DNA of 64,000 nt from Deltaproteobacteria bacterium (GTDB lineage Bacteria > Desulfobacterota > Binatia > Binatales > Binataceae). The stretch lies in assembly GCA_021780755.1 (NCBI GenBank), contig JAJXYF010000002.1:1-64000 (forward strand). The letters run 5' to 3'. The notes beneath the pieces are model-generated. The model ran no database searches and was not told the origin of the DNA. It saw nothing but the letters and a program-made list of their open reading frames with translations. The translations under genes were made by a program, and so were the position numbers. Below are positions 43,208-52,324 of the stretch, in pieces (within the stretch, counting starts at the first letter, position 1; every line of letters begins with the position of its first letter).

Positions 43208-43834
43208 TCAAAATAATTTGCGCTGCGCCGCTTCCATCACCGGTGCGAAGGAGCGCCGATGGATCGGCGTCGGCCCCAGCGCCGTCAGCGCCGCGAAATG
43301 GTCCGCCGTGCAGTAGCCCTTGTGACTGGCGAAGCCGTAGCCCGGATACGCGGCGTCATACTCGACCATCATGCGGTCGCGCGTGACCTTCGCGATTATC
43401 GAGGCCGCCGCGATACAGAAGCTCTTGCGATCGCCACCGACGATTTTCGTCTGCGGTAGTTTCAGGTTGGGGATCAACCGCCCGTCCACCAGCACGTGAT
43501 CGGGCGTCCGCGCCAGCGCCGCCAGCGCCCGCTCGCTCGCCAGCATCGACGCCCAGTAGATATTCAGCTCATCGACTTCGCCCGGTCCGGCGACGCCCAC
43601 CCCCACCGCGATCGCCTTCGCACGAATCAGCGGAAACAGCTCGTCGCGCCGCTCGGGCGTGAGTTGCTTGGAATCGTGGACACCCTTGATAAAGCTTTCT
43701 GGCTCGAAGATCACCGCGGCTGCCACCACCGGACCCGCCATCGGCCCGACGCCGGCCTCGTCCACCCCCGCGATCGCGCCGAGTCCGGTCTTCCAGAACC
43801 GCCGCTCGTAACGCAAATCCGGCCGCTTGCTCAC
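43208..43834 (-). CDS. rnhB: Ribonuclease HII
   Basis: A 208-residue enzyme that removes RNA from RNA-DNA hybrids. The catalytic acidic residues lie in AGVDEAGVGPMAGPVVAAAV (DE pair), HVLVDG and HKGYCTADH. VKIVGGD-type sequence (TKIVGGDRKSFCIAAASIIA) is the RnhB signature, and YPGYGFASHKGY is also diagnostic. The start is GTG at 43834 with GGGGAGAG upstream; the long frame to 44404 is not coding. Confidence 0.97.
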   Translation of the reverse strand: MSKRPDLRYERRFWKTGLGAIAGVDEAGVGPMAGPVVAAAVIFEPESFIKGVHDSKQLTPERRDELFPLIRAKAIAVGVGVAGPGEVDELNIYWASMLASERALAALARTPDHVLVDGRLIPNLKLPQTKIVGGDRKSFCIAAASIIAKVTRDRMMVEYDAAYPGYGFASHKGYCTADHFAALTALGPTPIHRRSFAPVMEAAQRKLF

Positions 43835-43992
43835 ACCCGCTCTCCCCGCGCGCAATTCGATCCGCCCTGGACTGTGCCGATCGCGATCGGGCGCGCCGCC
43901 CTCATCGATTATGCGAAGGCTTACGTTGGAGTGCAAAGCATCAAAACGAATGCGCTCAGCTTTCTTCAACAGGACCTGGCGATCGCTCGCTC

Positions 43993-44532
43993 TCAGGCGA
44001 GACGTTTCAGCCGCGCCTGCCGCAAAATTTCGGCGACCCGCTCCGGGTCGGGTATATCGAGCATCCGAATCATGAAGTCCGCGCTCGCCGCCGACGCGAT
44101 ACCGACGTTGCCCAATCCCATGATCCGTTGCAGCAGGCTGCGCGTGACCTCGATCGAACGCACGTCGGCCAGTTCCATCTCGCGCCGGCGGCTCGACAAC
44201 AGGCCGTGCCGCTCGATCAGCCGGTCCGACGTAAGGCTCCAACTGGTATAGCGCCGCGCGAGATGGACCAGTCCCATGATCGCCGCCGCCCCCGCGATCA
44301 GCAACAGTCCCGCCCGTCGATTTCCCTGTGGCGCGGTGATTTCGTAAAGGCCAGTGGCGAAGATCCCCGCGACGACCATCAGGCCGCGTGCGAAATGCCA
44401 CCATGACGGCAGGATTCGCGTGAGCGCGTATTCATGTTTGGTTTCCGGCCGCGGCGTCATGATTCGCGCGCCGCAGCGCGAGCAGAAGGCGGCGTTCGCG
44501 ATCGCCTCGAATCCACATTGGGGACATCTCAT
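43993..44532 (-). CDS. Zinc-ribbon membrane protein with bacterial PH domain
   Basis: A 179-residue protein. It begins MRCPQCGFEAIANAAFCSRC, a four-Cys zinc ribbon. Two membrane helices follow (WWHFARGLMVVAGIFATGLY and GLLLIAGAAAIMGLVHLARR). A bPH_2 (DUF304/YdbT-like) domain comes last: SLTSDRLIERHGLLSSRRRE, ELADVRSIEVTRSLLQRI and MIRMLDIPDPERVAEILRQA. The function of the family is unknown. The ATG at 44532 gives a clean zinc-ribbon start. It may be co-transcribed with rnhB downstream. Confidence 0.82.
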   Translation of the reverse strand: MRCPQCGFEAIANAAFCSRCGARIMTPRPETKHEYALTRILPSWWHFARGLMVVAGIFATGLYEITAPQGNRRAGLLLIAGAAAIMGLVHLARRYTSWSLTSDRLIERHGLLSSRRREMELADVRSIEVTRSLLQRIMGLGNVGIASAASADFMIRMLDIPDPERVAEILRQARLKRLA

Positions 44533-44720
44533 CGCCGATCGTTTACCGCACGCGCCGTCGGGAATCGTTCGCGCGGAAAAACAGTCGCGATTATGTAGAA
44601 GCGGCGCCGCATCGTCAATTCCAGATGCCTCCGCACGCATTGCAGCGCGTCCTCTACGGTTCACTCGACGACCTTCGGAACGCTGGCCGCAACCGCCGGC
44701 TTCATGGTATTTGTCGCCGT

Positions 44721-45563
44721 ATGAAATTCGGACTTTTCGGCATTAACATGGGCCCCTGCGCGATTCCCTCGACCGCCGCCGCTGCCGCGCGCGCCGCGGA
44801 AGCCGCCGGCTTCGAAAGCCTGTGGACGGGTGAGCATGTCGTACTGCCCGATCCGCAAGTGCCGCCCTCGCCGGTGCCCGCCGACACCCCGTTCATCGAT
44901 ACCACTGTCGCCCTGGGTTTCATCGCCGCGCATACCAAGACCGTCCGCCTCGGCACCGGCATCATTATTTTGCCGCAGCGCAACCCGGTCGTGCTAGCGA
45001 AAGAACTGGCCTCGGTTGACGTCCTTTCCAATGGACGGCTCACCTTCGGCATCGGCATCGGCTATCTGAAGCCCGAATTCGACGCGATCGGCGCTCCATT
45101 CGATCACAAAGGGCCGCGCACCGAGGAATTTCTCGCCGCGATGATCGCGCTGTGGTCGATGGACAAGCCGGAATATCGCGGCCGGTTCGTCTCCTTCGGC
45201 GGCGTCAACGCGATGCCCCGGCCGGTGCAAAGGCCGCATCCCGAAATCGTCTTCGGTGGCATGACCAGGGACGCCTACGGCCGCGCCGCGCGACTTGCCC
45301 AAGGATGGTTCGGTTTCGCCCTCGACGTTGACGGCGCGATCAAATGCGTGGCGGGGCTGCGCGCCGCTTGCAAGGAGGCCGGCCGCCGCTTCGAGGATCT
45401 CGAAATCAGCGTCGCTCCGCGCGGCAAGGTCGATCGCGACGACGCCAAACGCTTCGCCGAGGCCGGTGTCCATCGCCTTATCCTGCTCCATCGGACCAAC
45501 GACGAGCGTGGTCTGCTCGAGTTTATCGGCGAGACCGGCCGGAATCTGATCGGCAAGATCTGA
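44721..45563 (+). CDS. LLM-class (luciferase-like) oxidoreductase, possibly F420-dependent
   Basis: A 280-residue TIM-barrel flavin/F420 enzyme. It starts MKFGLFGINMGPCAIPSTAA, and has AAHTKTVRLGTGIIILPQRN, ELASVDVLSNGRLTFGIGIG and VFGGMTRDAYGRAARLAQGW, the TIGR03619-like F420 subfamily pattern. The ATG at 44721 begins the barrel. Substrate unknown. Use of F420 rather than FMN is inferred from subfamily resemblance and from cofC in the same window. It diverges from the PH-domain gene. Confidence 0.85.
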   Translation: MKFGLFGINMGPCAIPSTAAAAARAAEAAGFESLWTGEHVVLPDPQVPPSPVPADTPFIDTTVALGFIAAHTKTVRLGTGIIILPQRNPVVLAKELASVDVLSNGRLTFGIGIGYLKPEFDAIGAPFDHKGPRTEEFLAAMIALWSMDKPEYRGRFVSFGGVNAMPRPVQRPHPEIVFGGMTRDAYGRAARLAQGWFGFALDVDGAIKCVAGLRAACKEAGRRFEDLEISVAPRGKVDRDDAKRFAEAGVHRLILLHRTNDERGLLEFIGETGRNLIGKI

Positions 45564-46130
45564 GCGCTCGCGCCGCGAGGCTGCCTCGGGGCCACTCGAA
45601 CACCCGTTTGTGCGCCCATGCGGCATCCGCGCATCGCTGATGTTGCACCGGCGCGTCATCGGCCGTCGCGTCAACGCCAGAGGTCTTCCGTCCGTTAGAC
45701 CCGAAGAAACAGCGGTCGTCTCAGGCAGTAGTTTCCTATCCGCGGATAGCGATTGTGCCCATTTGCCACTTACCGGCAATCGATAGGGCCAGGGAGCTAC
45801 GGTGTCATCGCTGATAGATGCGGGAATTATCCGTCGATCGCCCGGCCCGATATGAAAGCAAGAATTACAAATTACCATCGGGCGGCCACAAGTAAGGTGG
45901 CTGTTGCGATATAAAGCGAAAGTTAAGCAACTGGCGAGAATTGTAGCGAAATCGCAATTCCGGACGGTCTATCATTGCAAGGTTGAAACGAGAGGCGACC
46001 AGTTCTGCGCTGCCACAACGAGTCCTTTGAGGCCAATATTCTGTCGCGCGTCAATATGATGGCGCTGAAATAATGGCAATTCAGACCGTCACCGCGCAGA
46101 TATGCACAATCGGGCTGCTCTTTGGAAACC
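45564..46130. other. Long intergenic region upstream of HTH copy 2
   Basis: 567 bp with no supported gene and lower GC than its surroundings. It contains a perfect 14-bp palindrome CTATCCGCGGATAG (45736-45749) and a TTGCC-N7-GGCAA repeat (around 45763-45779). Widely spaced GTTGC and GCAAC half-sites lie at 45903-45931. These are candidate regulator sites for the sigma-54 promoter that follows. Confidence 0.5.
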
Positions 46131-46146
46131 CGGCACGCCCTTTGCG
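46131..46146 (+). promoter_or_regulatory. Sigma-54 promoter of HTH copy 2
   Basis: CGGCACGCCCTTTGCG fits TGGCACG-N4-TTGCW at 14 of 16 positions, with GG and GC 12 bp apart, ending 61 bases before the ATG. Confidence 0.7.
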
Positions 46147-46207
46147 TTAAGAGACAGCCGTAGTCCATCAGTGGACGCCCAAGGAAATCAGGGAGGTCGT
46201 TCGCCAA

Positions 46208-46411
46208 ATGAAAACAGACAACAGCCGGGTAATGACCGTTAAGGAATTGTCCGACTACCTCAAGGTTCATCCTTCAACCGTGTACCGCCAGCTCAAGCGC
46301 GGCCAGTTGCCGGCGTTCAAGGTCGGCAGCGACTGGCGCTTCAATGTCGAGTCAATCGACCGCTGGCGCCTCGAGCAGGATAGCTTCGGCGCGGCCGGCG
46401 AGAATTCCTGA
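46208..46411 (+). CDS. Excisionase-family (MerR-type HTH_17) DNA-binding protein, copy 2
   Basis: A 67-residue protein, essentially one winged HTH: MTVKELSDYLKVHPSTVYRQ, then LPAFKVGSDWRFNVESIDRW. It is a close paralogue of the protein at 963-1178. The near-identical recognition helix and wing suggest overlapping DNA targets. GGGAGG precedes the ATG. A good sigma-54 promoter lies upstream, which is unusual for such a gene and suggests that it is switched by an enhancer-binding protein, perhaps in the same circuit as the pilus. No integrase or phage gene is near, so a regulator is more likely than an excisionase. Confidence 0.88.
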   Translation: MKTDNSRVMTVKELSDYLKVHPSTVYRQLKRGQLPAFKVGSDWRFNVESIDRWRLEQDSFGAAGENS

Positions 46412-46436
46412 ACCGCCCGTCCCTCCCCTCAAGGGG

Positions 46437-46460
46437 GAGGACGCCTTAGCGGGCGTCCTC
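46437..46460. terminator. Hairpin between convergent HTH and RNB genes
   Basis: A 9-bp stem GAGGACGCC/GGCGTCCTC (46437-46445/46452-46460) spans the RNB stop. A second GTCCCTCCCC/GGGGGAGGAC hairpin lies just before it. Together they may stop transcription in both directions. Confidence 0.5.
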
Positions 46461-48419
46461 GGCGGTACGCGGCACCGCCCCCAGGTAGTCGAAGGTGAGC
46501 CAGCCGCGGATCGGTTCGACGCGGGCTATCCGCACCACGATCCGTGACTGGCTCGCCAGGTTGGGAGCACCGTGCAAGCTTCCGCGAACGGCGTAGGCGT
46601 CGAGCTCGGCGCTTGCGCCGTCGCGCAGCGCGACCGCATTGAGTGGCCGCCCGATCGCGTTGCGTTCCAGATAGCGCAGCGTCCAATAGCGTTTGGCGCG
46701 CCGCTCGAGTTCCTTGCCCTCGGCCTCCGCCGCCTCGGTATTGGCGAGCAGCTTGAGCAGTTCGTCGGCTTGGTATGCGACGCTCGGCGGCTCAGCCAGC
46801 GCCGCCAGCAATTGGCGCTGCAGCGCCAGGTCCATATAGCGCCGAATCGGCGAACTCATCTGCGCGTAGTAATCGAGTCCGACCCCGGCGTGAAATTCCG
46901 GATGTAACGACAGCCGCGGGCGCTGCGCAGCAAAATCGCCGCCGCTCGTTGGCTGCACCCGATAGATGATCGGAACCCGATGGTCCGCGGCCCATCGCGC
47001 AGCCACATAATTACTCAACACCATCAGCTCGGCCACCAATAGCCGGCTCGCCGACGCACTGTCGATCAGCGTCAGTTCGATTTCCCCGTCGGTGCTGACT
47101 TTGATCTTGGGCTCCCGCCGATGGATCAGCAGCGCCCCAGCCGCCCGCCGCCGCTCGCGCAGCCGGAGCGCCGCCTCGTTCATCAGCCGCAGCGCTGCCG
47201 CCTGCGCCGAGTCGGATTCCGCCGCCAGCATCGCGTCGCAAGCGTCGTAACTGAGACGCGCCGCGATCCGGATTCGCGAGGGGTAAATCGAATAGCCGAT
47301 AATCTCGCCCTCGGCCGACAGCCGCACGTCGGTGGTCAATACGTGACGCTCCTGTCCCGCAATCAGGCTTGCCACGTCGCAGGCGATGCGGTCCGGCAGC
47401 ATCCTGATGGTCGCCTCCGGCAGATAGACTGTGGTCGCCCGCGCCGCCGCTTCCTGATCGATCGGTCCCCGGACCGCGACGAAATCCGCCACCAGCGCGA
47501 TATGGACTCGCACCCGCAGCTCGCCGTCCGCCAGCCGCTCGCACGACAGGGCGTCATCGACCTCAATCGTGTCGTCGTCGTCGATTGTGACGGCGGCCGT
47601 ATCGTCACCGGCGCTTCGCGATGGCGCCGCGACCTGGTCGGCTTCGGCCAGCGCGGCCGCGGAAAAGCCGGTCCTCACGCCTCCGATTACAACGAAGCGC
47701 GGACCCGGCGGCGGCGCGCCCAGCCGCGCCAGGATTTCGTACGCCGCTTCGGCTGGCGTTATATCGGTCACGGCCGCTTCGATCATCGCGGTCAGATCGC
47801 GGCTGCGGGTGAACGGATTATCGAGGTAGCGGCGCAGCTCGGCGATCAGCGGCGCGGCCTCCTCGGCCGGCACCACCAGGCCGTCTTCCAGCACGCCGCG
47901 AATCAGGTTGCGGGTGTGACGGCTGGCTTCACTGCGCAAGCGCACCTTGTCGTATTGAACGCGCAACCGCTCGACCTGCTCGGCGTTGCGCGCGACAAAC
48001 TCCAGATGCCGCCGTACGAAATACAGCCGGTCGTTAAACAGCGCCTCGAGCATCACCGAGGTCGCGCACGCCGAACGGCGTCCAAAAAAAAGTTCCGCCA
48101 ACTCCTCTGCGCTGAAACTCCGCCCATGCTCCCGCACTACTTCCCACAGCAGGTTGAGGTCCAGCTCCGCCATCAACCGCGTGCGCTCGCCTTCGATCGC
48201 CGCCACCGCCGCCGCGAGCGTCTCGCGCGTGACCTTGCGATCCGGATGCCGCAGCATCACGAGGTCGCGCGCGATCGACCGCTCGCGGCCGCCGGCCTCC
48301 GTTACCGCCAACTGCTCGCCCTGCTCGCGCACCACCAGCCCGGGCTTCAGCCGGCCCTCGTCGAGAAACTCAACCAGCAACCCCAGGTATTTCAGGTTCG
48401 ACTCCACGCTGGGATTCAT
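46446..48419 (-). CDS. RNB-domain exoribonuclease (RNase II/R family)
   Basis: A 657-residue 3'-5' exoribonuclease. The catalytic Asp cluster is in VTIDDDDTIEVDDALSCE (about residues 279-296). DYYAQMSSPIRRYMDLALQR is the conserved RNB end block. N-terminal winged-helix-like regions precede it, and a short C-terminal S1-like strand region (IVVRIARVEPIRGWLTFDYL) follows. It is shorter than RNase R (about 800) and lacks the Lys-rich tail, so it is nearer RNase II or the cyanobacterial/plastid type. It degrades mRNA or matures RNA in the cytoplasm. Confidence 0.92.
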   Translation of the reverse strand: MNPSVESNLKYLGLLVEFLDEGRLKPGLVVREQGEQLAVTEAGGRERSIARDLVMLRHPDRKVTRETLAAAVAAIEGERTRLMAELDLNLLWEVVREHGRSFSAEELAELFFGRRSACATSVMLEALFNDRLYFVRRHLEFVARNAEQVERLRVQYDKVRLRSEASRHTRNLIRGVLEDGLVVPAEEAAPLIAELRRYLDNPFTRSRDLTAMIEAAVTDITPAEAAYEILARLGAPPPGPRFVVIGGVRTGFSAAALAEADQVAAPSRSAGDDTAAVTIDDDDTIEVDDALSCERLADGELRVRVHIALVADFVAVRGPIDQEAAARATTVYLPEATIRMLPDRIACDVASLIAGQERHVLTTDVRLSAEGEIIGYSIYPSRIRIAARLSYDACDAMLAAESDSAQAAALRLMNEAALRLRERRRAAGALLIHRREPKIKVSTDGEIELTLIDSASASRLLVAELMVLSNYVAARWAADHRVPIIYRVQPTSGGDFAAQRPRLSLHPEFHAGVGLDYYAQMSSPIRRYMDLALQRQLLAALAEPPSVAYQADELLKLLANTEAAEAEGKELERRAKRYWTLRYLERNAIGRPLNAVALRDGASAELDAYAVRGSLHGAPNLASQSRIVVRIARVEPIRGWLTFDYLGAVPRTAEDAR

Positions 48420-48544
48420 TTTGACCTGCGGCGGAGTCCAAGACTATAAGCACTAGGCGTGCTTGGCGGCCAGGCTAAGCAGTCTGCGCTGCGCGCACGG
48501 GTGAATGGGCGAGCGAGTATGAATTGAATATGACGTAAACCGGG

Positions 48545-48766
48545 ATGCCATCGAATAAAATCACACTGAATTTGCCCGATGAGATGAGCGACGACCTGGC
48601 GCGAATCGCTGAGGCCCTGGAAATTGCCGACCTCAACCAGGCCGCGCTGCTTGGGCTCGCCGAATGGATCGCGCGGCGCAAGTCCGAACTCGACGACCGC
48701 GATCCCGATCAGCGCTACTTCATCAACGAAGCACTTGACCAGCTCGCCGCGCGCAAAAAAGAATAG
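48545..48766 (+). CDS. Small ribbon-helix-helix-like protein
   Basis: A 73-residue protein. NKITLNLPDEMSDDLARIAE at the N-terminus looks like the beta strand and first helix of a CopG/Arc ribbon-helix-helix fold, and LNQAALLGLAEWIARRK the second helix. A charged C-terminal helix follows. It may be a DNA-binding repressor or an orphan antitoxin, but no toxin gene is adjacent. The call is tentative. Confidence 0.5.
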   Translation: MPSNKITLNLPDEMSDDLARIAEALEIADLNQAALLGLAEWIARRKSELDDRDPDQRYFINEALDQLAARKKE

Positions 48767-48832
48767 GCGCCGTGGCGCGGCCAACCGTCAGCTCGTCGGC
48801 CGCGAGTCTAAAATCAAATCACCGGCGGCATG

Positions 48833-49582
48833 TCACATCAATGGTTGATTTACCACTTCGGTGTTGCCGGTCTCGTCGTCCACCAGCAACATCTGGATCC
48901 GTTTGTAGTCGCCCTTGGGAAAGAAAACGTAGCCGCTTACGGTGAAGTCCTGGCGCACGTCCTGTGCGGGCAGCGCGAGCGCGGTCAATTGAGTATTCGC
49001 CTGAGCGTCGGCCTTGCCCGGCCCCGCGCTTGCGCCCTGGATGGCACCGGAGCCGCCGCCGATCGCTCCGCCGAGCGCCGCGCCGGTCGCGCCGCTATGT
49101 ATCAGCGATCCGGCGATCGCTCCGATCCCCGCTCCGATCGCGCCCCCGACCAGCCCGCTCGCCCCCGCACTGAGCAGTCCGGCGCGCAGCTCGCCCGCGC
49201 CGCCGGCCTGACGCGCTGCCTCGGCTGGCGGCAATGGCGCGATACGGCTGCCCGCGTCGTCCAGCGCGAAGATCTGGCTCGGCACCACCGCGCGCGGCGA
49301 GTTGGTGCCATTGGCGATCGATACGTAAACCGGCAATACGTCGCCGATCGGCTTGCCCGGTGCGGAACTGATGGTCAGTTGGCCGCTAGCCGGCGTCGCC
49401 ACGATACGTGGAGTGTCCTTGATTGGCGCAGGCGCGATCGCGCAACCGGCCGGCGCGAGCGCGAGGCTGGCGACTATCGCCATCGCAAACGCGTTACCGC
49501 ACCGCCCCCAGGAAATCGTCGCCGCGATATCCCAGCCGCTCGGCCGATCGGCGAGGCATGGCTCGTATGGACCTTTCTTCAT
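48833..49582 (-). CDS. Putative envelope protein with glycine-zipper segment
   Basis: A 249-residue protein. AMAIVASLALAPAGCAIAPA resembles a lipoprotein signal with a weak lipobox (PAGC), preceded by an unusually long n-region, so the true start may be later (the Met before AIVASL). A beta-rich domain (VYVSIANGTNSPRAVVPSQI) follows. A hydrophobic Gly-zipper segment comes next, with repeated GAxxG (VGGAIGAGIGAIAGSL, ALGGAIGGGSGAIQG). The C-terminal domain is beta-rich (FTVSGYVFFPKGDYKRIQM). Gly-zipper proteins insert in or associate with the outer membrane; function unknown. Confidence 0.6.
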   Translation of the reverse strand: MKKGPYEPCLADRPSGWDIAATISWGRCGNAFAMAIVASLALAPAGCAIAPAPIKDTPRIVATPASGQLTISSAPGKPIGDVLPVYVSIANGTNSPRAVVPSQIFALDDAGSRIAPLPPAEAARQAGGAGELRAGLLSAGASGLVGGAIGAGIGAIAGSLIHSGATGAALGGAIGGGSGAIQGASAGPGKADAQANTQLTALALPAQDVRQDFTVSGYVFFPKGDYKRIQMLLVDDETGNTEVVNQPLM

Positions 49583-49780
49583 GGCGGCATCGCGCTCCGT
49601 CGTCACCCGGTGATTTCCCGACATCTAATTCATCCCGCGCGCGCCGGCGTTAAGCAAGGCCCCGTTGCATGCTTGATCCGTACTTCCGGCGGAGGCCGTC
49701 GCCGCCACTCTTATCTGACCGCCCGGATGCGCTATTCTGCTTGCGGTGCGGCGACTGCGTTCAAGCGCCGTCAGCCTCGG

Positions 49781-49868
49781 GCCGGGGTGGTGAAATGGCA
49801 GACACAGAGGACTTAAAATCCTCTGGAGGGTAACCTCCGTGCGGGTTCGAGTCCCGCCCCCGGCACCA
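49781..49868 (+). tRNA. tRNA-Leu (TAA)
   Basis: An 88-base class II tRNA: acceptor GCCGGGG/CCCCGGC, anticodon stem AGAGGA/TCCTCT with loop giving TAA, long variable arm GGAGGGTAACCTCC, T-loop GGTTCGAGTCC and encoded CCA. An accessory gene block begins behind it. Confidence 0.96.
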
Positions 49869-50163
49869 AAAATACTAATTGTTTGCTAGAGTTTTTCTGA
49901 ATCCGTGTTGACGGCGATCGTTCAGAGAGCCGTGGCTTTGAAAGAACTTTGAAAGAGTCTCTAAAGGCGCTTCCAAAGGCTCGGTCGCGCATTTAGGATT
50001 CGATGTTGAACGGATGGCCGCAGTTCCCGACTCGGGAGGTGGTTCCACTCCTACCGCACTTTCGTGCTTCTCGGGGTGTCCACGCAACCGGGGTGAAACC
50101 GGGGCGCATGGAGCCCGGGGGCGCGCGTACGCGGTTATGGGATAAGGGCTGGGGAGATTTGTG

Positions 50164-50634
50164 ATGTCGGATCGGGCGATCGAGATTGAAGGTATCGACC
50201 ACGTGGTGCTTCGGGTGAAGGATGGGGAACGGGCGTTGCGCTTTTACATCGAGGTGCTGGGCCTTCGAGTCGAGAGGATTATCGAGGATTTCCACTATTA
50301 CCAGTTGCGATGTGGCCGCAATCTACTCGACCTAAGCGTCCTGCCTGAAGGAGAAAATCTTGACCACAGGATCAAGCGCGACCTCGATCACGTCTGCCTC
50401 AATGTTCGCGGCAGCCTGACGGATTTACTTGCCCGTCTGGAGAAGCACAAGGTTGAGGTCGTCAATGGCCCGTTGGAGCTTTACGGCGCGAAAGGTTTCG
50501 GTACCTCGATCTACGTTCGCGACCCTGACGACCACACGCTCGAGTTGAAACTCAACTATCCCGAATATCCTGTGAGGACCACCTACAAGGAATTCATGGC
50601 CGGTCAGACCCGGCCTACGTCCAAACCTGATTAA
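50164..50634 (+). CDS. VOC family protein (glyoxalase/dioxygenase-like)
   Basis: A 156-residue single VOC domain. IDHVVLRVKDGERALRFYIE at the start and DLDHVCLNVRG in the middle supply metal His ligands, and DDHTLELK ends in a Glu ligand. It is similar in layout to fosfomycin-resistance or extradiol dioxygenase-like proteins, but the substrate is unknown. GGGGAG lies upstream; the ATG is directly after a GTG. Local GC is lower than in the flanking core genes, consistent with an accessory origin. Confidence 0.8.
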   Translation: MSDRAIEIEGIDHVVLRVKDGERALRFYIEVLGLRVERIIEDFHYYQLRCGRNLLDLSVLPEGENLDHRIKRDLDHVCLNVRGSLTDLLARLEKHKVEVVNGPLELYGAKGFGTSIYVRDPDDHTLELKLNYPEYPVRTTYKEFMAGQTRPTSKPD

Positions 50635-50672
50635 TACTCCGGTCCTTGGATTGGATGGAGGCCTGACGAACT

Positions 50673-51506
50673 ATGCGCAGACTTATTGCCCTTGTTCTTG
50701 CCGTGATTGCAGTGAGCACTCTGTGCGCCGCTGTCTCAGCCGCACCGTCTCGCCCCATTAGCCTGGACATGCTTCGCAATGGAGAGAGCAAGCTCATCGT
50801 AGGATGCCCGGATGACTGGGGTGATTTCGACTATCGGACCACAAAAGGCGATTTTGCCGGCATGGACTCCGATATTCTGCACGAAATCGCGCGGCGCCTC
50901 CAAATTGGTCGGCTGGATTTTCACCCTACAAAGTTCAGAGATCTTGCGCCGGCCCTGCAAGCCGGCGACATCGACGTTATCGCCGCCACCTACTGGATCC
51001 TTCCCGAGCGAAAGAAGGTCTTCCTCTTCACCATCCCCTACTATGATAAGGGCGGCCTCGAAGCTTTCTGGCCCAAAGGTACCGGACCATTCGCGACGCC
51101 CGCGCTCATGGCTGGCAAGCGGGTCGGTGTAGTGGAAGGGGGCTACGGCGAAACCTGGGCGCGAGTTCATCTCCACCATTCCACCATCGTTCCAATAAGC
51201 GGAACTGATGCGGATGTAGAGAAGTCCTTGGAGGAGAAGCAAATCGACCTGATGGTGAGCAACAACCTTTCCGGCCGCACCCAGCGCGCACGTTCAATGG
51301 GCCGAGATTATCAGAGAGCGCTGCTCGTCAGGATTCCGGCCGGCTTCGCGACGCGCAAGGTTGACATCCGGCTGCGTGACGCGATGGACCGCGCGCTCCG
51401 CGCGATGCGCCGGGACGGCACCCTGGCAAGGATCGAGCGCGCCTATCCCGAACCCGATTCGTCAATAAGTGTGATTTCACGTTCGAGACCGAGTAACTTC
51501 CCGTAA
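50673..51506 (+). CDS. Periplasmic solute-binding protein (SBP family 3)
   Basis: A 277-residue exported protein with signal peptide LIALVLAVIAVSTLCAAVSA. The mature part has the family-3 pattern: GDFAGMDSDILHEIARRLQI, FRDLAPALQAGDIDVIAATY, RVGVVEGGYGETWAR, and MDRALRAMRRDGTLARIERA. Such proteins bind amino acids or organic acids for ABC uptake, or act as periplasmic sensors. No permease or ATPase gene is adjacent, so the partner is unknown. It lies 38 bp after the VOC gene. Confidence 0.85.
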   Translation: MRRLIALVLAVIAVSTLCAAVSAAPSRPISLDMLRNGESKLIVGCPDDWGDFDYRTTKGDFAGMDSDILHEIARRLQIGRLDFHPTKFRDLAPALQAGDIDVIAATYWILPERKKVFLFTIPYYDKGGLEAFWPKGTGPFATPALMAGKRVGVVEGGYGETWARVHLHHSTIVPISGTDADVEKSLEEKQIDLMVSNNLSGRTQRARSMGRDYQRALLVRIPAGFATRKVDIRLRDAMDRALRAMRRDGTLARIERAYPEPDSSISVISRSRPSNFP

Positions 51507-51643
51507 GATATCATTATCATTTGGTGATTATCGGAATCGCGAAGAAGAGGCGGCGAAAGCGAAAGTTCGCGCTGCGGAAAGCTTCGGCGGTTGAATCAGC
51601 CACGCGTTCATCGAAGCGTTTTCGCGAGACTCTGGTTAGAGGA

Positions 51644-52231
51644 TCACCGCGCCGCCGTCTTGGCTTGCACGCGCCATTCGTTATTGGTCGCGCGATCGCC
51701 GGCCAGCCACTTGCGCAAGTCCTCATGCGCGGTGGCCGAGCGCTTGGCCGCAATCCTGTCGGCCTCCGGATGGTCAACGGTGAACTCGAGATTCAGGCCG
51801 TTGGGGTCGGTGACGTAGAGCGAAACGCAGTAGCCATGATCGATCACGATGGTCTCGAAGGCGGCCACTTGCAGTTTGCGCTGCAACTCTTGCTGGCCTT
51901 GCTCATCGGCCATCTTCAGCGCCAGATGGACGAACGGCGAATGCGGTCCGTAGTGGGCGAACTTCTCGTGCTGCGATGGATTGGCGAAGTGAAAGAAGGC
52001 CAGAGCGCCGCCGTCGGCGATTTGAAAGAACAGGTGGCAATAGTACAGTTCGTCTTCACCGAAAACCTTGTCACATTCGCGCCAAGCCGCGACCATCGGC
52101 CAACCGAGGATATCTTCGTAAAACTTCCGCGTCTGTTCCAGGTCCCGACAAACATAGGCCGCGTGATGCAGCCTCATGGGAATAGTGTCCGGCTTGCGAC
52201 CCGTGTGGCCGTTGGATTGTTTGACGCTCAT
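51644..52231 (-). CDS. VOC family protein
   Basis: A 195-residue protein with one VOC domain. MRLHHAAYVCRDLEQTRKFY begins the fold, SPFVHLALKMADEQGQQ the second module, and VTDPNGLNLEFTVDHPEA ends with the Glu ligand. The C-terminal 40 residues are helical and charged. The pattern is like ring-cleavage or lactoylglutathione-lyase-like proteins; substrate unknown. An ATG 18 codons in, directly before RLHHAAYV, is an alternative start. Confidence 0.82.
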   Translation of the reverse strand: MSVKQSNGHTGRKPDTIPMRLHHAAYVCRDLEQTRKFYEDILGWPMVAAWRECDKVFGEDELYYCHLFFQIADGGALAFFHFANPSQHEKFAHYGPHSPFVHLALKMADEQGQQELQRKLQVAAFETIVIDHGYCVSLYVTDPNGLNLEFTVDHPEADRIAAKRSATAHEDLRKWLAGDRATNNEWRVQAKTAAR

Positions 52232-52324
52232 AGCGGTTGCCCTCGTACCCTGTATTAGTCCCTATAGCCGGCTTAGTGCAACGAGCGGCCAGCGTTCACT
52301 GGGTGTGCCGCCGGGATTTTCGAG

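Noticed and set aside
47121..48449. 442-codon plus-strand open frame
   Set aside because: Antisense to the RNB exonuclease whose catalytic motifs are clear.
49869..50163. Attachment site of an integrated element behind tRNA-Leu
   Set aside because: No integrase gene and no second copy of the tRNA 3' end were found in the window.
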